Assembly: GCA_002685535.1 (NCBI GenBank) | Contig: NYXK01000211.1 | Coordinates: 1 to 64,000 of the forward strand | Direction: 5' to 3' | Source of the DNA: Deltaproteobacteria bacterium | GTDB taxonomy: Bacteria > SAR324 > NAC60-12 | Length of the DNA stretch: 64,000 nucleotides | In this document: positions 53,748 to 64,000 of the stretch, piece after piece | How the letters are laid out: the number at the start of each line of letters is the position of its first letter | Numbering within the stretch: position 1 is the stretch's first letter | The notes under the pieces: model-generated | Databases searched by the model: none | The model's input: only the letters and a program-made list of their open reading frames with translations | What the model was told of the DNA's origin: nothing | Made by a program: the position numbers and the translations under genes

Positions 53748-54986
53748 CAAATATTGCCATATTTGCTCTTGATGTATGCTAGATTTTTTTTTTCAAGGCC
53801 TGTGAACCATGATGGAGCGATTCTTTCGAGATGTGGATTTTCAGCGTGGTGGAGCCTTTCATCCTTTTTGTGCAACTGTGCCTCCAGCTTCTGTCATGAT
53901 GTCCGCGGACTTTTCTTTACCTGCGAGAGAATATTTTCGCATGGCATTTTGGGTTCAGTTGGAGATGGAAGCTTCAAAAACAAGTGTCGTCGTATGTGAC
54001 TGACAGTCTGGAAATCTCATTGGCCCGCTTCTTAAAAGATCGCCAAGTGCGATAGACGATATACGTCAGAGCCAGACTTTGAGCATATCTCTGGGGCAGC
54101 ATGATTGTGTACGAGGACTGAACTTGGAGATAGAGACTTCCAAATTCAGTCAGCCCATGTTCTAGTTAATTTGATCACTGTTATATGCTGACGAGCGTAA
54201 CCAAATGTAGAAGTCCTGGCCTGGTGTTACCGCAGACTCGCGTCCTGTTCACCCTCAATTTGTCTGGGCTATTCGGAGTAGAGCATCAACGAAGCTGCTT
54301 GAAACATCGATACATGCGCTTTCGATTTGAAGACAGTTTCTTATTTTTATTTTGAAATGACGGCTAATCTGAGCTGTAAGCCTGGATCGATCAGCTCGAC
54401 TTTCAGGCAAGAACTAGTCCATCCCACCTTTGACCAGGATCAAAGAGAGAGGGTCTCGAATATCAACAGCATAATACATTCTACAAGTTGCTCGACGAGA
54501 AATGGAGAAACGAATCCCTGAGAACCAGTCTACCAAGACTCTCAAAGAAGCGAACTATGCCAGGGTCTCCATGTTACCACATCCGGGTCCGGAGCCATCT
54601 AATGGTCTCAATCGCGGGATCTGATCCCGCACCATGACAACACTAACTGATTCGCTCCACCACCGCGCCGGATAAATTCAACTTCTGAATGTGCCACTGA
54701 AGACTGGATCTAATCAATGTACCTAGGCCGTTAGGTGTCGTGCATATGCACGATAAGGCGAATGTGGCATTGATAGGACACTTTACCCCTCCACCTGCCA
54801 TCTGAGTGCAAGAACCATTGTAGTGCGGGGCAGGAAAGCCGACGGCGGAATGTCAACGGCCAATGATGGGAAGATGTTGACGGCTGTACTTGGACAGACA
54901 TCTTCTTGATATTGAAGCCATTGGAACACAGCATCGACCTTCTATTCTTCATTTTCCGGATGAAAAACTCTCACCAAAAGCTCGAG
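53748..54986. other. Intergenic region upstream of proline dehydrogenase
   Basis: About 1.2 kb with a poly-T tract near 53785 and a tRNA-like element at 54603-54672. The ORFs here are short and unsupported. The frame of the proline dehydrogenase gene is open back to 54906. Confidence 0.4.
54603..54672 (-). other. tRNA-like element, probably a tRNA-derived relic
   Basis: On the minus strand an A-box-like segment (GGTGGTGGAGCGAATCAGTTAG-type, here shortened: TGGTGGAGCGAATCAG) is followed by GTTGTCAT resembling an anticodon loop. Then comes GCGGGATCAGATCCCGC, a perfect 5-bp stem with a 7-base loop like a T arm, with the loop changed from TTCGAAT to ATCAGAT. The acceptor ends do not pair and the anticodon stem is poor, so a working tRNA is unlikely. 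A decayed tRNA or a SINE head is a better reading. Confidence 0.3.
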
Positions 54987-56470
54987 ATGAGGGTTTCTCA
55001 CACAAGTCCTCTCATGAGGATACTTTTTTCATCTGCTCGAAAAGCGTCTCCGGGATGTCGACTGTACTCGCAGTCTCACTCTGCGACAACCGGTGCAAAC
55101 AGTTTGTCAATGTCAGCACGAGTCGCAGAGTCTCTTACCTACAAAGAACTTCCACCGCTCTCTCTAATGCCAACACATCTCCTTCTCCGATCTTACCTCA
55201 TAACTTCCATCCTATCATCTCCCCGTCTGCTCAACCTTTCCATGCCCCTCCTCAACATCATTGCCAACTCGCCATCTCGCTTCCTCAATCCAGACAAGAA
55301 TCCTGCGATCGGCTTCCTGGTCCGCAAAATCATATACGAGCACTTCGTTGCAGGCGACGGTGAAGCAGCTGTCATGAAAACGGTAGCTCAGATGAAACAA
55401 GTGGGATTCCAGGGGGTGATCTTGGGATATGCGAAAGAGTACGCGGCTGATGAAGGGGAAGTGGGCAATGAAGAACTAGATGTCAGGAGGTGGAAGGAAG
55501 GATATGAGAAGACGATGGATATGATCGGGCCTGGGGACTTCATGGCTGTGAAGTAAGCCATTCTCCATGTATCTGGATTAAGAAGAAAAGTGGTAGCATA
55601 TACGACAAACACTGACAATCAGGCAGATTATCAGGTGCCGGAGCATCAACGCTCTCTGCTCTCGCCAACAAGCAACAACCACCACCTCAAATGTGGACCG
55701 AGATGCTCTCACTGTGCCACGCAGCAAAAGCCAAAGACATCAGGGTATGGATCGATGCCGAGCAGCAAGACTTACAACCCACTATCGACGAATGGACCCT
55801 CCTGTTGATGCGAGAATTCAATCGCAACGGCCAGGCATTCATGTACAACACGTTTCAAGCATATCTCAAGGTTACGCCAAGAAACATCCTCAAGTACCTG
55901 AAAATCGCGCAGGATGAAGGCTGGACCATGGGAATCAAGCTTGTGCGAGGAGCATATATTGCTACCGAAAGACGAGACTTGATTCACGCTACCATCGAAG
56001 AGACACATGAAGCCTATAATGGCATCGTGGAGGATCTGTTGAGACAACAGTATCCAGGTCTGGATGAGAAGAAGCGATACCCAGAAGTCGCGCTCATGCT
56101 TGCGAGCCACAACGAGACCAGCATCAAGAACGCATACTCGATTCAGAAATCATTGATCGAGCAAGGAAAGCCTACCATTAAACTCGAGTATGGACAACTT
56201 CAGGGAATGGCAGATGAGATCAGTTGCGGCCTCCTGCAGCTCTGTCAACGAAGTGGAAAAGAAGCAGCTGAGAAACAAAATGAGATGGAAGATAAGCTTC
56301 GACCGAGGGCGTTCAAATGTTTGGCTTGGGGAAGTACGCAGGAGTGTTTGCAGTTCCTATTGAGGAGGGTAAAAGAGAATGGGGATGCGGTCAGTAGGAC
56401 GGGAGCCTGGGTCATGGGTTTTCGGAGTGAGATCTGGAGGAGAATGAAGGCGAGCTTTGGGGCGGATTGA
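54987..56470 (+). CDS. Mitochondrial proline dehydrogenase (proline oxidase)
   Basis: Exon 1 (54987-55552) and exon 2 (55627-56470), joined by a 74-nt intron (GTAAGC...GGCAG), give 469 residues. The N-terminus (MRVSHTSPLMRILFSSARKA, then SPGCRLYSQS) is Arg/Ser-rich without acidic residues, a typical matrix-targeting signal; ATGs at 54960 and 55014 are alternatives. The barrel domain shows VKLSGAGAS after the splice, VWIDAEQQDLQPTID, MYNTFQAYLK, GIKLVRGAYI with the active-site-region Arg, ALMLASHNE and LEYGQLQGMAD. It closes with AFKCLAWGSTQECLQFLLRRVKENG, holding the C-terminal Arg pair that binds the proline carboxylate. The enzyme is the yeast Put1 equivalent (FAD-linked oxidation of proline to P5C). 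Other prn-cluster genes are not adjacent. Confidence 0.92.
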
Positions 56471-56882
56471 GGATTTTATTTGGATTATTAATTTGCAACT
56501 ATGAAACGCAGTGTCTTGATTTTCGGCTTTTGCCGTGCTGGACGACGCCGTCGATGTTCTGCCCAGTATTGTCCTGTCTTCCGAGTCTCACAGTTCGCTT
56601 GTGAGTTTTGCAGCAAGTAGTCGATCCCTAATAACACGTGCCTGTATCTTCTTCGTCCATCGAATTCTGGTCTGACGACGGACGACCAACTCCGAATCTG
56701 TGGTCTCTCCCATGCCGAACCATCTGTTGTTTGCCAATTGGAAGAGCTGCCCCATGGAAACAATGGCGATGAGGTGCTGGACTGTCACGGATGCAGCATT
56801 GCGCAGCCACCAGCCGGATGAAGTGACATGTTGAGCTACTGTCACTCGAAGAGACATGAGACATTGTCGTTGGCTACCAGTC
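56471..56882. other. Convergent 3' intergenic region
   Basis: About 410 bases between the stop codons of proline dehydrogenase and the 2EXR gene. Nothing recognised beyond 3' UTR sequence. Confidence 0.45.
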
Positions 56883-57608
56883 TCACAAACAAATATCGAG
56901 CTCTCTGCGACATTCTTCCGGCATCGAGCCCTCCTCCCAGGAGCATGGACACCGCTGGAATTGGATCTCAGGTGGTGTCCAGTCTTTCCATCTGTCCTTT
57001 TGCTGGAACCTTTCCATTTCCTTTGTCTTCAAATCCGCCAGACCCTTCTCCATCACGACCCGCAGTGCTTGCGATCGATCTTCGACTCCAGCTTGCTTGG
57101 AAATTGGCAGTTTTTGTATCGTCTCCCGATGGACGATGATCAAAATCCGCCGCACCGAAGGGGTGTACCATCCCAGCAGACGTGAACAAGCCCAGTGACT
57201 GGCCTTGAACTTCTCAGGATCCTCTTCCCATTCCCACTCAACGTTATACAAAGAGCTCATGTGCAAATTTTGGGTCTTGAATTTGAGTAGTGTTGAAATC
57301 ATGCAGTGGGCCTGCAGTCTCCAGGATCTGGCAATATAGTCGACGGAGAAGTCAATCCAGCCCCAATTACATCTGTGTGGCAAATCAAAGCAGTCTCTAT
57401 TGGTGTTGAATCTTCTATGCTTTGGAACAAATTCGAAATGCTCCAAAGCTATGCTTCTGGCTTCAGCATTGATGAACACAGCGCTCGGGATTGGCTTGGC
57501 CATGCAACAATGCAAAAGGCGGGGGCGAGGGAGTGTCCAAAGCCATATCTTTCGTCGCAATTCTAGCGGCAATCGACGGAAAGGGTGAAACTCTTTCAAG
57601 TCACTCAT
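56883..57608 (-). CDS. 2EXR-domain protein (copy 9, outlying)
   Basis: Intronless, 241 residues with an ATG at 57608 starting MSDLKEFHPFRRLPLELRRK. Motif one reads FRRLPLELRRKIWLWTLPRPR, given here by its core LPLELRRKIW. Motif two is changed to INAEARSIALEHFEF (EAR in place of ESR). Later segments WIDFSVDYIARSW and VRRILIIVHRE fit the family layout. The C-terminal third is Lys/Trp-rich. It lies ~33 kb from the main 2EXR array, so it probably arose independently or by an older duplication. The frame is intact. Its function, like the family's, is unknown. Confidence 0.75.
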   Translation of the reverse strand: MSDLKEFHPFRRLPLELRRKIWLWTLPRPRLLHCCMAKPIPSAVFINAEARSIALEHFEFVPKHRRFNTNRDCFDLPHRCNWGWIDFSVDYIARSWRLQAHCMISTLLKFKTQNLHMSSLYNVEWEWEEDPEKFKASHWACSRLLGWYTPSVRRILIIVHRETIQKLPISKQAGVEDRSQALRVVMEKGLADLKTKEMERFQQKDRWKDWTPPEIQFQRCPCSWEEGSMPEECRRELDICL

Positions 57609-57838
57609 AGCGATTTCCGAACAAGGCGAAGTTCTTGAAGGATTGTATGAGGGGAAAATAATGTTGGTAAAGGATTCCCAGGGTTGAGGAATGAGCTTTC
57701 AGTGCGATGCTGAGTCAGGCAGAAGTTAGGCGAAAGTCTGCCGACTTTAATTTACAGGTCACTGAACGAAATGTCAAACAAAGAATGCTCCAGACCGGTC
57801 GCCAAAACGTAAAGAATTGGCAGTAGACCGTCCAAAAT

Positions 57839-58741
57839 CTACTTTGTGCTTCTCTCTAAGATCTCCTTCAACCCGTTATCCTTACCAAGCTCCTGGTCTA
57901 GCCTTCCTCTGGGAAGCTCAAACGTCTCTGCTACCCTCCCATAACTTATCCCACCTAGCTGGACAAGTGGTCTTAATATCCCCAGATCTGTCTCCCCATC
58001 TTCACCCATCGCCTCCGTCTTAATCCAAAATCTCGTCCCCTCAATAATAGCCAACGCACCCACGGCCTCTCCCTTCTCCCCTCTCCCATGATAATCCAAT
58101 TCCTTCATCTCCAATAACTTGCCCTCAATACTAAATACCGCTTCCTGGACTCTTTCAGGTTTCACAGTCTCACTCTTAGCAGGTGTCAACCCCGATAATT
58201 CCCACTCAGATACTTCGTACGGTACATCTAACGAGGTGGCGTTCGCAGCGTGGATGATATTCTCGGTTACCAGATTGATTACGCATTCTCCTGTCTCAAC
58301 AAGATTCCGTCGTGTATCCTTGGGACGAGAGGGTCGAGCGGAGAATCCGACTACGAAGGTTGGTGGGTCGTGATCTACAATCTGGAAGTAGGAGAAAGGA
58401 GCGAGATTTTTGGTTCCGTCTAATGATATCGTGCTGATGAAGCTTATGGGCCGGGGAATTGCAGAGACTAGAAGCCGGTAGTTGGCGAGCATAGGCTGGG
58501 CTGAGGGGTCGATTGATATATGCGTTGAGGATGTCGAGGGAGGAGTAGATGCCGGGGTGTTGATGGATACTGTAGATAGAGTTTGTGGCGATTGCTGCCC
58601 ATATCTCCAACCTGGGGATGGGGCTTGTGTTGTTTTGATCGGAAGCGAGGGGTCGAAAGGAGGGCGATGTGCTTCGATGGCTTTGAAGTCTGCGTACTTC
58701 GATTTCAGAACAAAAGGGCTCGGACTGGCTTTACTTGACAT
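57839..58741 (-). CDS. Flavin reductase-like (FMN-binding split-barrel) protein
   Basis: From the ATG at 58741 the protein is 300 residues. The domain begins ANYRLLVSAIPRPISFISTI and has NLAPFSYFQIVDHDPPTFVV, then KDTRRNLVETGECVINLV. This is the classic flavin-reductase-domain pattern (pyridoxamine-oxidase-like split barrel, binds FMN) found in many fungal single-domain proteins. The C-terminal part includes DLGILRPLVQLGGISYGRV. A disordered Ser/Thr/Pro-rich stretch precedes the domain. The frame extends upstream to MTQAARQTLPNCQSLTLSAT (ATG 58964), which is rich in Ser/Arg with few acidic residues and may be a mitochondrial presequence. Cofactor and substrate cannot be fixed by sequence. Confidence 0.85.
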   Translation of the reverse strand: MSSKASPSPFVLKSKYADFKAIEAHRPPFDPSLPIKTTQAPSPGWRYGQQSPQTLSTVSINTPASTPPSTSSTHISIDPSAQPMLANYRLLVSAIPRPISFISTISLDGTKNLAPFSYFQIVDHDPPTFVVGFSARPSRPKDTRRNLVETGECVINLVTENIIHAANATSLDVPYEVSEWELSGLTPAKSETVKPERVQEAVFSIEGKLLEMKELDYHGRGEKGEAVGALAIIEGTRFWIKTEAMGEDGETDLGILRPLVQLGGISYGRVAETFELPRGRLDQELGKDNGLKEILERSTK

Positions 58742-59391
58742 CCTAGACTGCTGGAGCTGTACCCTGGACGGGCTCTTCGCTTGTACTATGAAGTTCGAAC
58801 GCCATCGACCCTTTGTTGACATGGCGCGAACTTCTTTGGTGGTCTCGTGACTTTGGCGACCAGGGTGCATGCGATGGGCTCGAAATTTGGAAGAAGTAAC
58901 GAAAGTTGCCGACAGTGTCAGGCTTTGGCAATTTGGTAATGTTTGTCGAGCAGCCTGGGTCATCTTAAAAAATAAATAATTGATTTTGTGGGTTTGACTC
59001 TCGAAGGGCGTGCTTGCGCCAGCTAAGGTGGTCTGGTCTATCTCGGCGTGGGCAACTCCAACATTCTCGAGTGCGGAAAGCGGTCCCGCGGACCCACTCC
59101 CTGATCGTCTTGTTGGGATTGATCGCTCACGTGTTTCTCGTTTTGCAATTTTGATCGACCATAGAGCTCTGATACGATAATGGGTCTTCGAGATGCCTTT
59201 CAGACGCACTGAGTGAAGATGGGGTTTCGCGGTTTGACGAAGGTGATGAGCTGTGGTTCGGGACCATTACTCAGCATTGCTTGGAGAAAAGAGATGAAGA
59301 CTCCCTGTCAATAATGATGCTCAAATGAGAATTTCCAGAGTCACCGTTCCATATCAATGGAGAAATACGCTCAAAGTACTCGTCTCCTGTC
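58742..59391. other. Region between flavin reductase-like and Zn2Cys6 genes
   Basis: About 650 bases, including a possible N-terminal extension of the flavin-reductase gene (up to 58964), its promoter and the 3' end of the transcription-factor gene. No separate gene seen. Confidence 0.4.
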
Positions 59392-61870
59392 TTATTCAAG
59401 GTCTGGCATATGCGAGCTTGCCCGGAGACCATCATTCCACATCCACTCACTTCCCCCAAGGTCGAGCCCGGACGGTTCTTCTAAAAAGTCGAAGTTCAAT
59501 CCATCGATGGCAGACTGCATTGTATCCGGATGCAACACACCTAACTCATTCTCTCCTGTGTTCGTCCAAGACCAAATCATGTCTTGTTCAAGTGGCACAC
59601 CGGGACTTGGCATTGAGACATCCCCCTCCAACGATACTGGTTCGGGAACGTTGACTGGGGTAACTTCTTGTGGTATCTTTATCTTCTGACGCAGGCCATC
59701 GAGTTCTTGGAGGTCTTTCTTGTATGGACCAGCGACAAGGATACCTCGCATCATCATCTCGTCCAAGAGATTGAAGGTCTTACGAAGATCCCATTGCTCC
59801 GTAGTAGCTGGTGTGATAATATCGACGAGGATCAACACAAAGGCACTGGCGAACATTGACTCAAGATCAAACGGAAGGAAAAAATCTGTCCCGCATTAGC
59901 ATTCAGACTATTATATACTGGAATTTCTGCAGGAACTTACCGACAAGATTGTGGGCTCGCAACCCATCTATGGTCTTCAAGACTTGCAGAGCTGACTCGA
60001 CACATACCCGAAGTAATCCAATTACCGCATCGGAAAGTTTCATTGGCAGGTTCCTACTAGCTAGCTTTGTCTCTAGGAGGAAGAAAAGCACAGGTCGGAT
60101 GGTGAGAATGGTACACTAATCTCGTCAGCGCATGCCTGACTCTCACCAATGGCTGCGACGAACCTGATGGTGGAGTAGGTGCAGACTCGCTGCAACTCTA
60201 GAGATTGTATTTGATGATCTCTGTAGTTCTATTTTCATGTCGTTGTTCAGTATTATCGAAGTGTCAGCAAGACGCCTCAGAATGGATTGAATTGCGGAAA
60301 TAAATCTTGTGCCGAGTTGACGCTGGTGCCCAAGACCGTACACTACTGTGCTGGAGTAAGTCCACATACAGCGAAATTTTCAACAGAAGTCTTCACCCAC
60401 CATTTAGTATTTGCCCTAGTTGCGAGGAAATGTCAGTGTGGAGCGCCATCACGAGCCCGGATCCTTGGCCAGGATCAATAGCGGGCATGGACAGCGCAAT
60501 ATCCTCATCATGCAAAGCAGGCGGGACACCAACAAGACACGACAAATTTCTTTCGATTGCATAGACAGTCCACCATAGTTTTGTACGGTGCTCGAATTCA
60601 TGCTTTGTGATGCGCTTTGCGTCAAACCTTCGGTTTAGGCCTTGGGTCAGGCAGATTCGGAGGGCTTGTCCAGCCTGAAAGATACATTAGCGCCTTTGAT
60701 TCTTGACTGGCCAGAATGTAATACAGACGTGATCGTAGGCAGCTCGTCTCATATCCATTGCCTGCATGAACAATGCCAGCATACAAAGTATTTCGATGGA
60801 CACGATTGGGTCTTGGCGCAATCGATGAGGGTCTGGTAAAGCCTCCACGGCACGGCCAAAATAAGCTGCACCAGCTGGACCTGATTTACCAGCCTCGCGG
60901 GCCAGTATAGAGGTCCCAAACGCAAAGACTAGAAGCATTTTGATCTGCCACAAGTTCGATTGCGAATGCTGATCTCGGTAGAACTGATGAAGGCTAGCGA
61001 GAAACACCTCTTTGTCAAAGAGATAGTACAATGGACTCAACGTGAAATGGAGAGTATTGGTCAGATACTCTGCATAATCTTCAGGGGGTAAATCGACACC
61101 GGAAATGTCGAGGCTGGGATGCTTGAATGGGATACCGTAGATACCATCCGGTATGGGGATGACATCGTGAAGTCCAGGACCAGCAACCGCATCGCTGATG
61201 AAGCTTCTGATCCGACGACTGAAAGACCAGGAGGAACTGTGGCCAAGTCGTCCTTCACAGGAGATGAGCCAGTGTTCGATGAAGTCAACTCGAAATTAGG
61301 AGGGCAACGCACGATACTCATCTCCAATCGCGTCGGGAGAGTTCTGATCACTGATCAGGACATTTCGACGGTCGCTCTACCAGGTATCAGCCCCAAGCTG
61401 TGACAATGGGCACCACGGCACCAACCAGGTCGTCATGCGATTGAATAAAACCATCGTTTCCATCGCTCGGAGTCAGATGCCTGAGTGAGCTTCCCAAATT
61501 GGAAGGTTCAGTTCGCAAAACGTGCTGGACCTGTCCACTAGGAGTACCTGATTCTGTTCTCGGCCACCTTGGCCTCACAGCCACACTCTCGTTATGAGAG
61601 GATTCGGCGTGAGTTACCACACCTGACCGGGGGGAGTTTTGTTGTACAGGTCTATTGGCAACACCAGAGGCACGGCTTTCCAGCTCTTGGAGATACCTGT
61701 ACGATGTCTCAGTACCCCTCACACGAGTATGCCGGGGCCACCAACTCCGCTGTCACAACAATCTTCCTTTGCTTCTCGCCGAACACACAGTCTCGTCTTT
61801 GAGATAAGCAATGCTGGCACGGATGATGGCCGCTACATTTGATCTTGCGAGTCCTGCATCGCTGGCAGCT
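59392..61870 (-). CDS. Zn2Cys6 fungal-specific transcription factor, multi-exon, parts unresolved
   Basis: The zinc cluster is at 61867-61770: SCQRCRTRKIKCSGHHPCQHCLSQ, shortened to CQRCRTRKIKC and CQHCLSQRRDC, giving the C-x2-C-x6-C ... C-x2-C-x6-C pattern. The linker YLQELESRASG follows in exon 2. The fungal-specific regulatory domain is supported by exons at about 61255-60729, 60674-60401, 60345-60164, 60115-59941 and 59885-59392. Their splice sites (GTCTGT...CAG, GTGGGT...CAG, GTTCGT...TAG, GTAAGT...CAG) keep frame. They spell LGHSSSWSFSRRIRSF, LHFTLSPLYYLFDKEVFL, AGQALRICLTQGLNRR, WTVYAIERNLSCLVGVPPAL and CTILTIRPVLFFLLE. Unresolved: the first exon before the zinc cluster, a frame change between zinc cluster and linker, and the junction near 61300-61390. 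Target genes are unknown. Confidence 0.78.
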
Positions 61871-64000
61871 GTGCTGATCAGCATCAATTAAGAGGACGAT
61901 ACTGGGCGATGATCTTCCTCACGCGTTCAGAGTCTTCTTCTTTTTCCTGATCGGGGTTATGGTAGTTTTATCCATGCCGTGTTTGATGTCTCATGAGGTT
62001 GCAGATTCGCCGATCGCAGTGAACAGTCGCCAGAGAGTGGGATGAGACGACATCTAAGGTTCGCTTGCCATGCGCGCTAGCATCACGTGGCGAAGCTCTC
62101 ATTTTGGTGTCACGTTTCGGGTATTTCAATTGATCTCAACACCAAAGACCAGGAGCTCGAAACATTCAGGTGAACATTATTTCGAGTCTCGATGACGTCT
62201 TAGTGAAGAAAGAGTCTCAATAACCATTTTTAGATACGATGCGATGTCAATATCTCAGTCCTAAACATCCCGCGGTATGCACACAGCCTCAGCCTCCAAA
62301 CGAACTGGGTGCAGCCTATTCGAGCAGTGTGGTTATATAATCTGCATGCCTTTTAAGGAGAATTAACTTGAAATAAGAACCGTAAATGATCCATTGGCTA
62401 TGAATCCTCGAAGACTTTTCCAGAAACATCAAAGAATGTGTAAGCTAATACAGCGAGCATTGGGTGAATTTTGATTTGTTTCTTTGGCAAGGAAAAACAG
62501 CCCTGAAACGAGAGACAATTGTTATCTTGATCTAGAAATCTGGATCTCGATGACTTCTCATGCTCAACGGACTCTATAGGTATGAAGCCAGAGTATATTT
62601 AATTGTTGACACATGCATTAAAGCGAGCAGATTCCTGATGAATGCAAGACCGATGTGAGCTTGAGATCCAGGTGGTAGACTCCAACAGCGTCGAAGCTGG
62701 CCTCGTCGGTAGATTGTTGCCACTGATGTCTTGTCAGCATTTAGGGCTGACCTCTCAATGCCGTCAGACGATATTGCCGAGAGAACCTCCCTCGGTGTTC
62801 GTGAAACTTGACTTCACGAATAGATTCTTCTCAAGCATCTATCAGAAGCTTCGCATAGAAGAGGAATCCTTACAAAATGCCTGTTATCTGCCAACAGACG
62901 AATGTATGCTGTCGTAGCTCAGCTGCCGAAGATGCATCCTGATTGTGGGGAGGCAGTGGCCTGCTTGTGCTGCATCGTGGCTGGCAGAGCTAACGGAAAA
63001 CAGGCATTGACGAGTGGTTGGCGCAGTTCGTAGGACTCAAATATAGTGCAGTGTTCCCAGCCTCCTTCTCATCCCGCATGTGGAAAGCCGTTGGAAGAGC
63101 AAAAGAACCTGCATGGAATAACTACACTATCACTTTCATATTCTTTGTCCAATAGGCGGTATTCCAACAGGCTCTATGGGAGTGTAATTAAAAAATATTG
63201 ATCAACTCAGCTCAGCGGAAATTTTGAGGCATGTGAAGATGTGGTGTGAAACATCTTCAATTAATTTTGGAGAATTGAACTTCGAAGAAATAGTGAACTA
63301 GCGACAGAAGCGCCCGGAAGAACTCCAATTTCAGGCAAGGATAGTGGACACTATGCGCCCCGACCCGACAAGCCGAGGGGGTCTAACTCCTGAAGGCATG
63401 GGGTCCAGCGCTTCTGCATAGTCCTTGCAGGGTTTACAGGGACTTCACCGTGGCCTAAGCCAGCGGCCAAGCTGTAAGCGAATTGATTCGATGTTTCCTA
63501 CGAGAACAGAGCCTTTCCTTTATCGACTGGAAGTGTGTCTTCTCAAATCATTGTAGAATTGGCGGTCTCAAGACTCAATAATTGTGGGTTAGATCTGCTT
63601 GAAGATGCTTGTTTCAGAAATCTTACCATGAAATTGTCCTGTCAGACATATCACAGTCAGCTGGAAAGTGGGTGCGGGCAAGTGTAATGGGTCGCACAAC
63701 TCTTATCTCACCGTACGGCTGAAGTTGATTCTCGTGCACGATGGCACAAGTCGCCCTTTGCATGCAGCAGCACTCTCTTGTCCACGTATTAGATCGCCGT
63801 GCGAATCTGCCTGAAGTCTTTACTTCTGGCGGTATCACCGCTGCGCCGCACACTCCTCCTGCAAGGCATGCAAGGTACTGTTGCACCCCCGGTAATCCGC
63901 TACGGGACAGCCCCCATTTCGTCTATGGACCACATGAGAAATCATCAGACAGGCCATAAAGTGGGAACGACGTGAGATCGGCATAATATAGAGGGGTCCG
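61871..64000. other. Right-hand 2.1 kb without a supportable gene
   Basis: This includes the promoter, and probably the first exon, of the Zn2Cys6 gene near 61900-62100. Frames at 62642-62917 and 63741-63959 are short and lack domains. No RNA gene or repeat was recognised. The flanking sequence is needed to see whether another gene begins past the edge. Confidence 0.4.

Noticed and set aside
62642-63959. Short plus frames near the right edge as genes
   Set aside because: 72-91 codons, no recognisable motif, no supporting splice or start context.
1-64000. CRISPR arrays, prophage or bacterial operon structure
   Set aside because: Introns and fungal gene families throughout show a nuclear eukaryotic sequence; no regularly spaced repeats were seen.

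Overview
The window looks like a filamentous ascomycete (Pezizomycotina) nuclear chromosome. Genes carry short GT-AG introns (about 55-210 nt), there are two intact HET-domain proteins, many 2EXR-domain proteins, a fungal Zn2Cys6 regulator, a DUF5672 protein and a fused PabA-PabB enzyme. A helotialean (Leotiomycetes) source is a guess from the overall flavour and not something the sequence proves.

Layout. (i) 0-9 kb is a dense housekeeping block: 5' end of a CLPTM1-family gene (runs off the left edge), a LOG-family nucleosidase, proteasome alpha-6 (PRE5), VPS55 and 4-amino-4-deoxychorismate synthase (ABZ1). (ii) 9.5-25 kb is an accessory block built mainly from 2EXR-domain genes: seven or eight in series, several of them broken, interrupted by a MYND zinc-finger gene and closed by a HET gene that diverges from the last 2EXR copy. 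(iii) 25-30 kb holds an intact PrpF/DUF453 isomerase-like gene, a decayed HET fragment and a glutamine/glycine/methionine-rich reading frame broken by four stops. (iv) 30.9-42 kb is a divergent housekeeping pair, SEC16 (ER exit sites) and a Neo1-type P4 ATPase (flippase); both act in the early secretory and endosomal membrane system. (v) 42-46 kb is gene-poor. (vi) 46-62 kb is mixed: a DUF5672 putative glycosyltransferase, a single-pass surface protein, a second HET protein, an SDR pseudogene, mitochondrial proline dehydrogenase, another 2EXR gene, a flavin-reductase-like protein and a multi-exon Zn2Cys6 transcription factor. The last 2 kb show no gene I can support.

The most interesting region is the 2EXR/HET block. 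The family is recognised from two short conserved motifs (an LP-x-E-x-R-x-x-IW type segment and a later ESR-H/Y segment). Here its members range from full-length to truncated, frameshifted or interrupted by single stop codons, which looks like birth and death of a fast-evolving family next to HET (incompatibility-type) genes. A role in self/non-self recognition is inference only. Exon boundaries were worked out by hand from splice consensus and reading-frame continuity; none were tested against transcripts.
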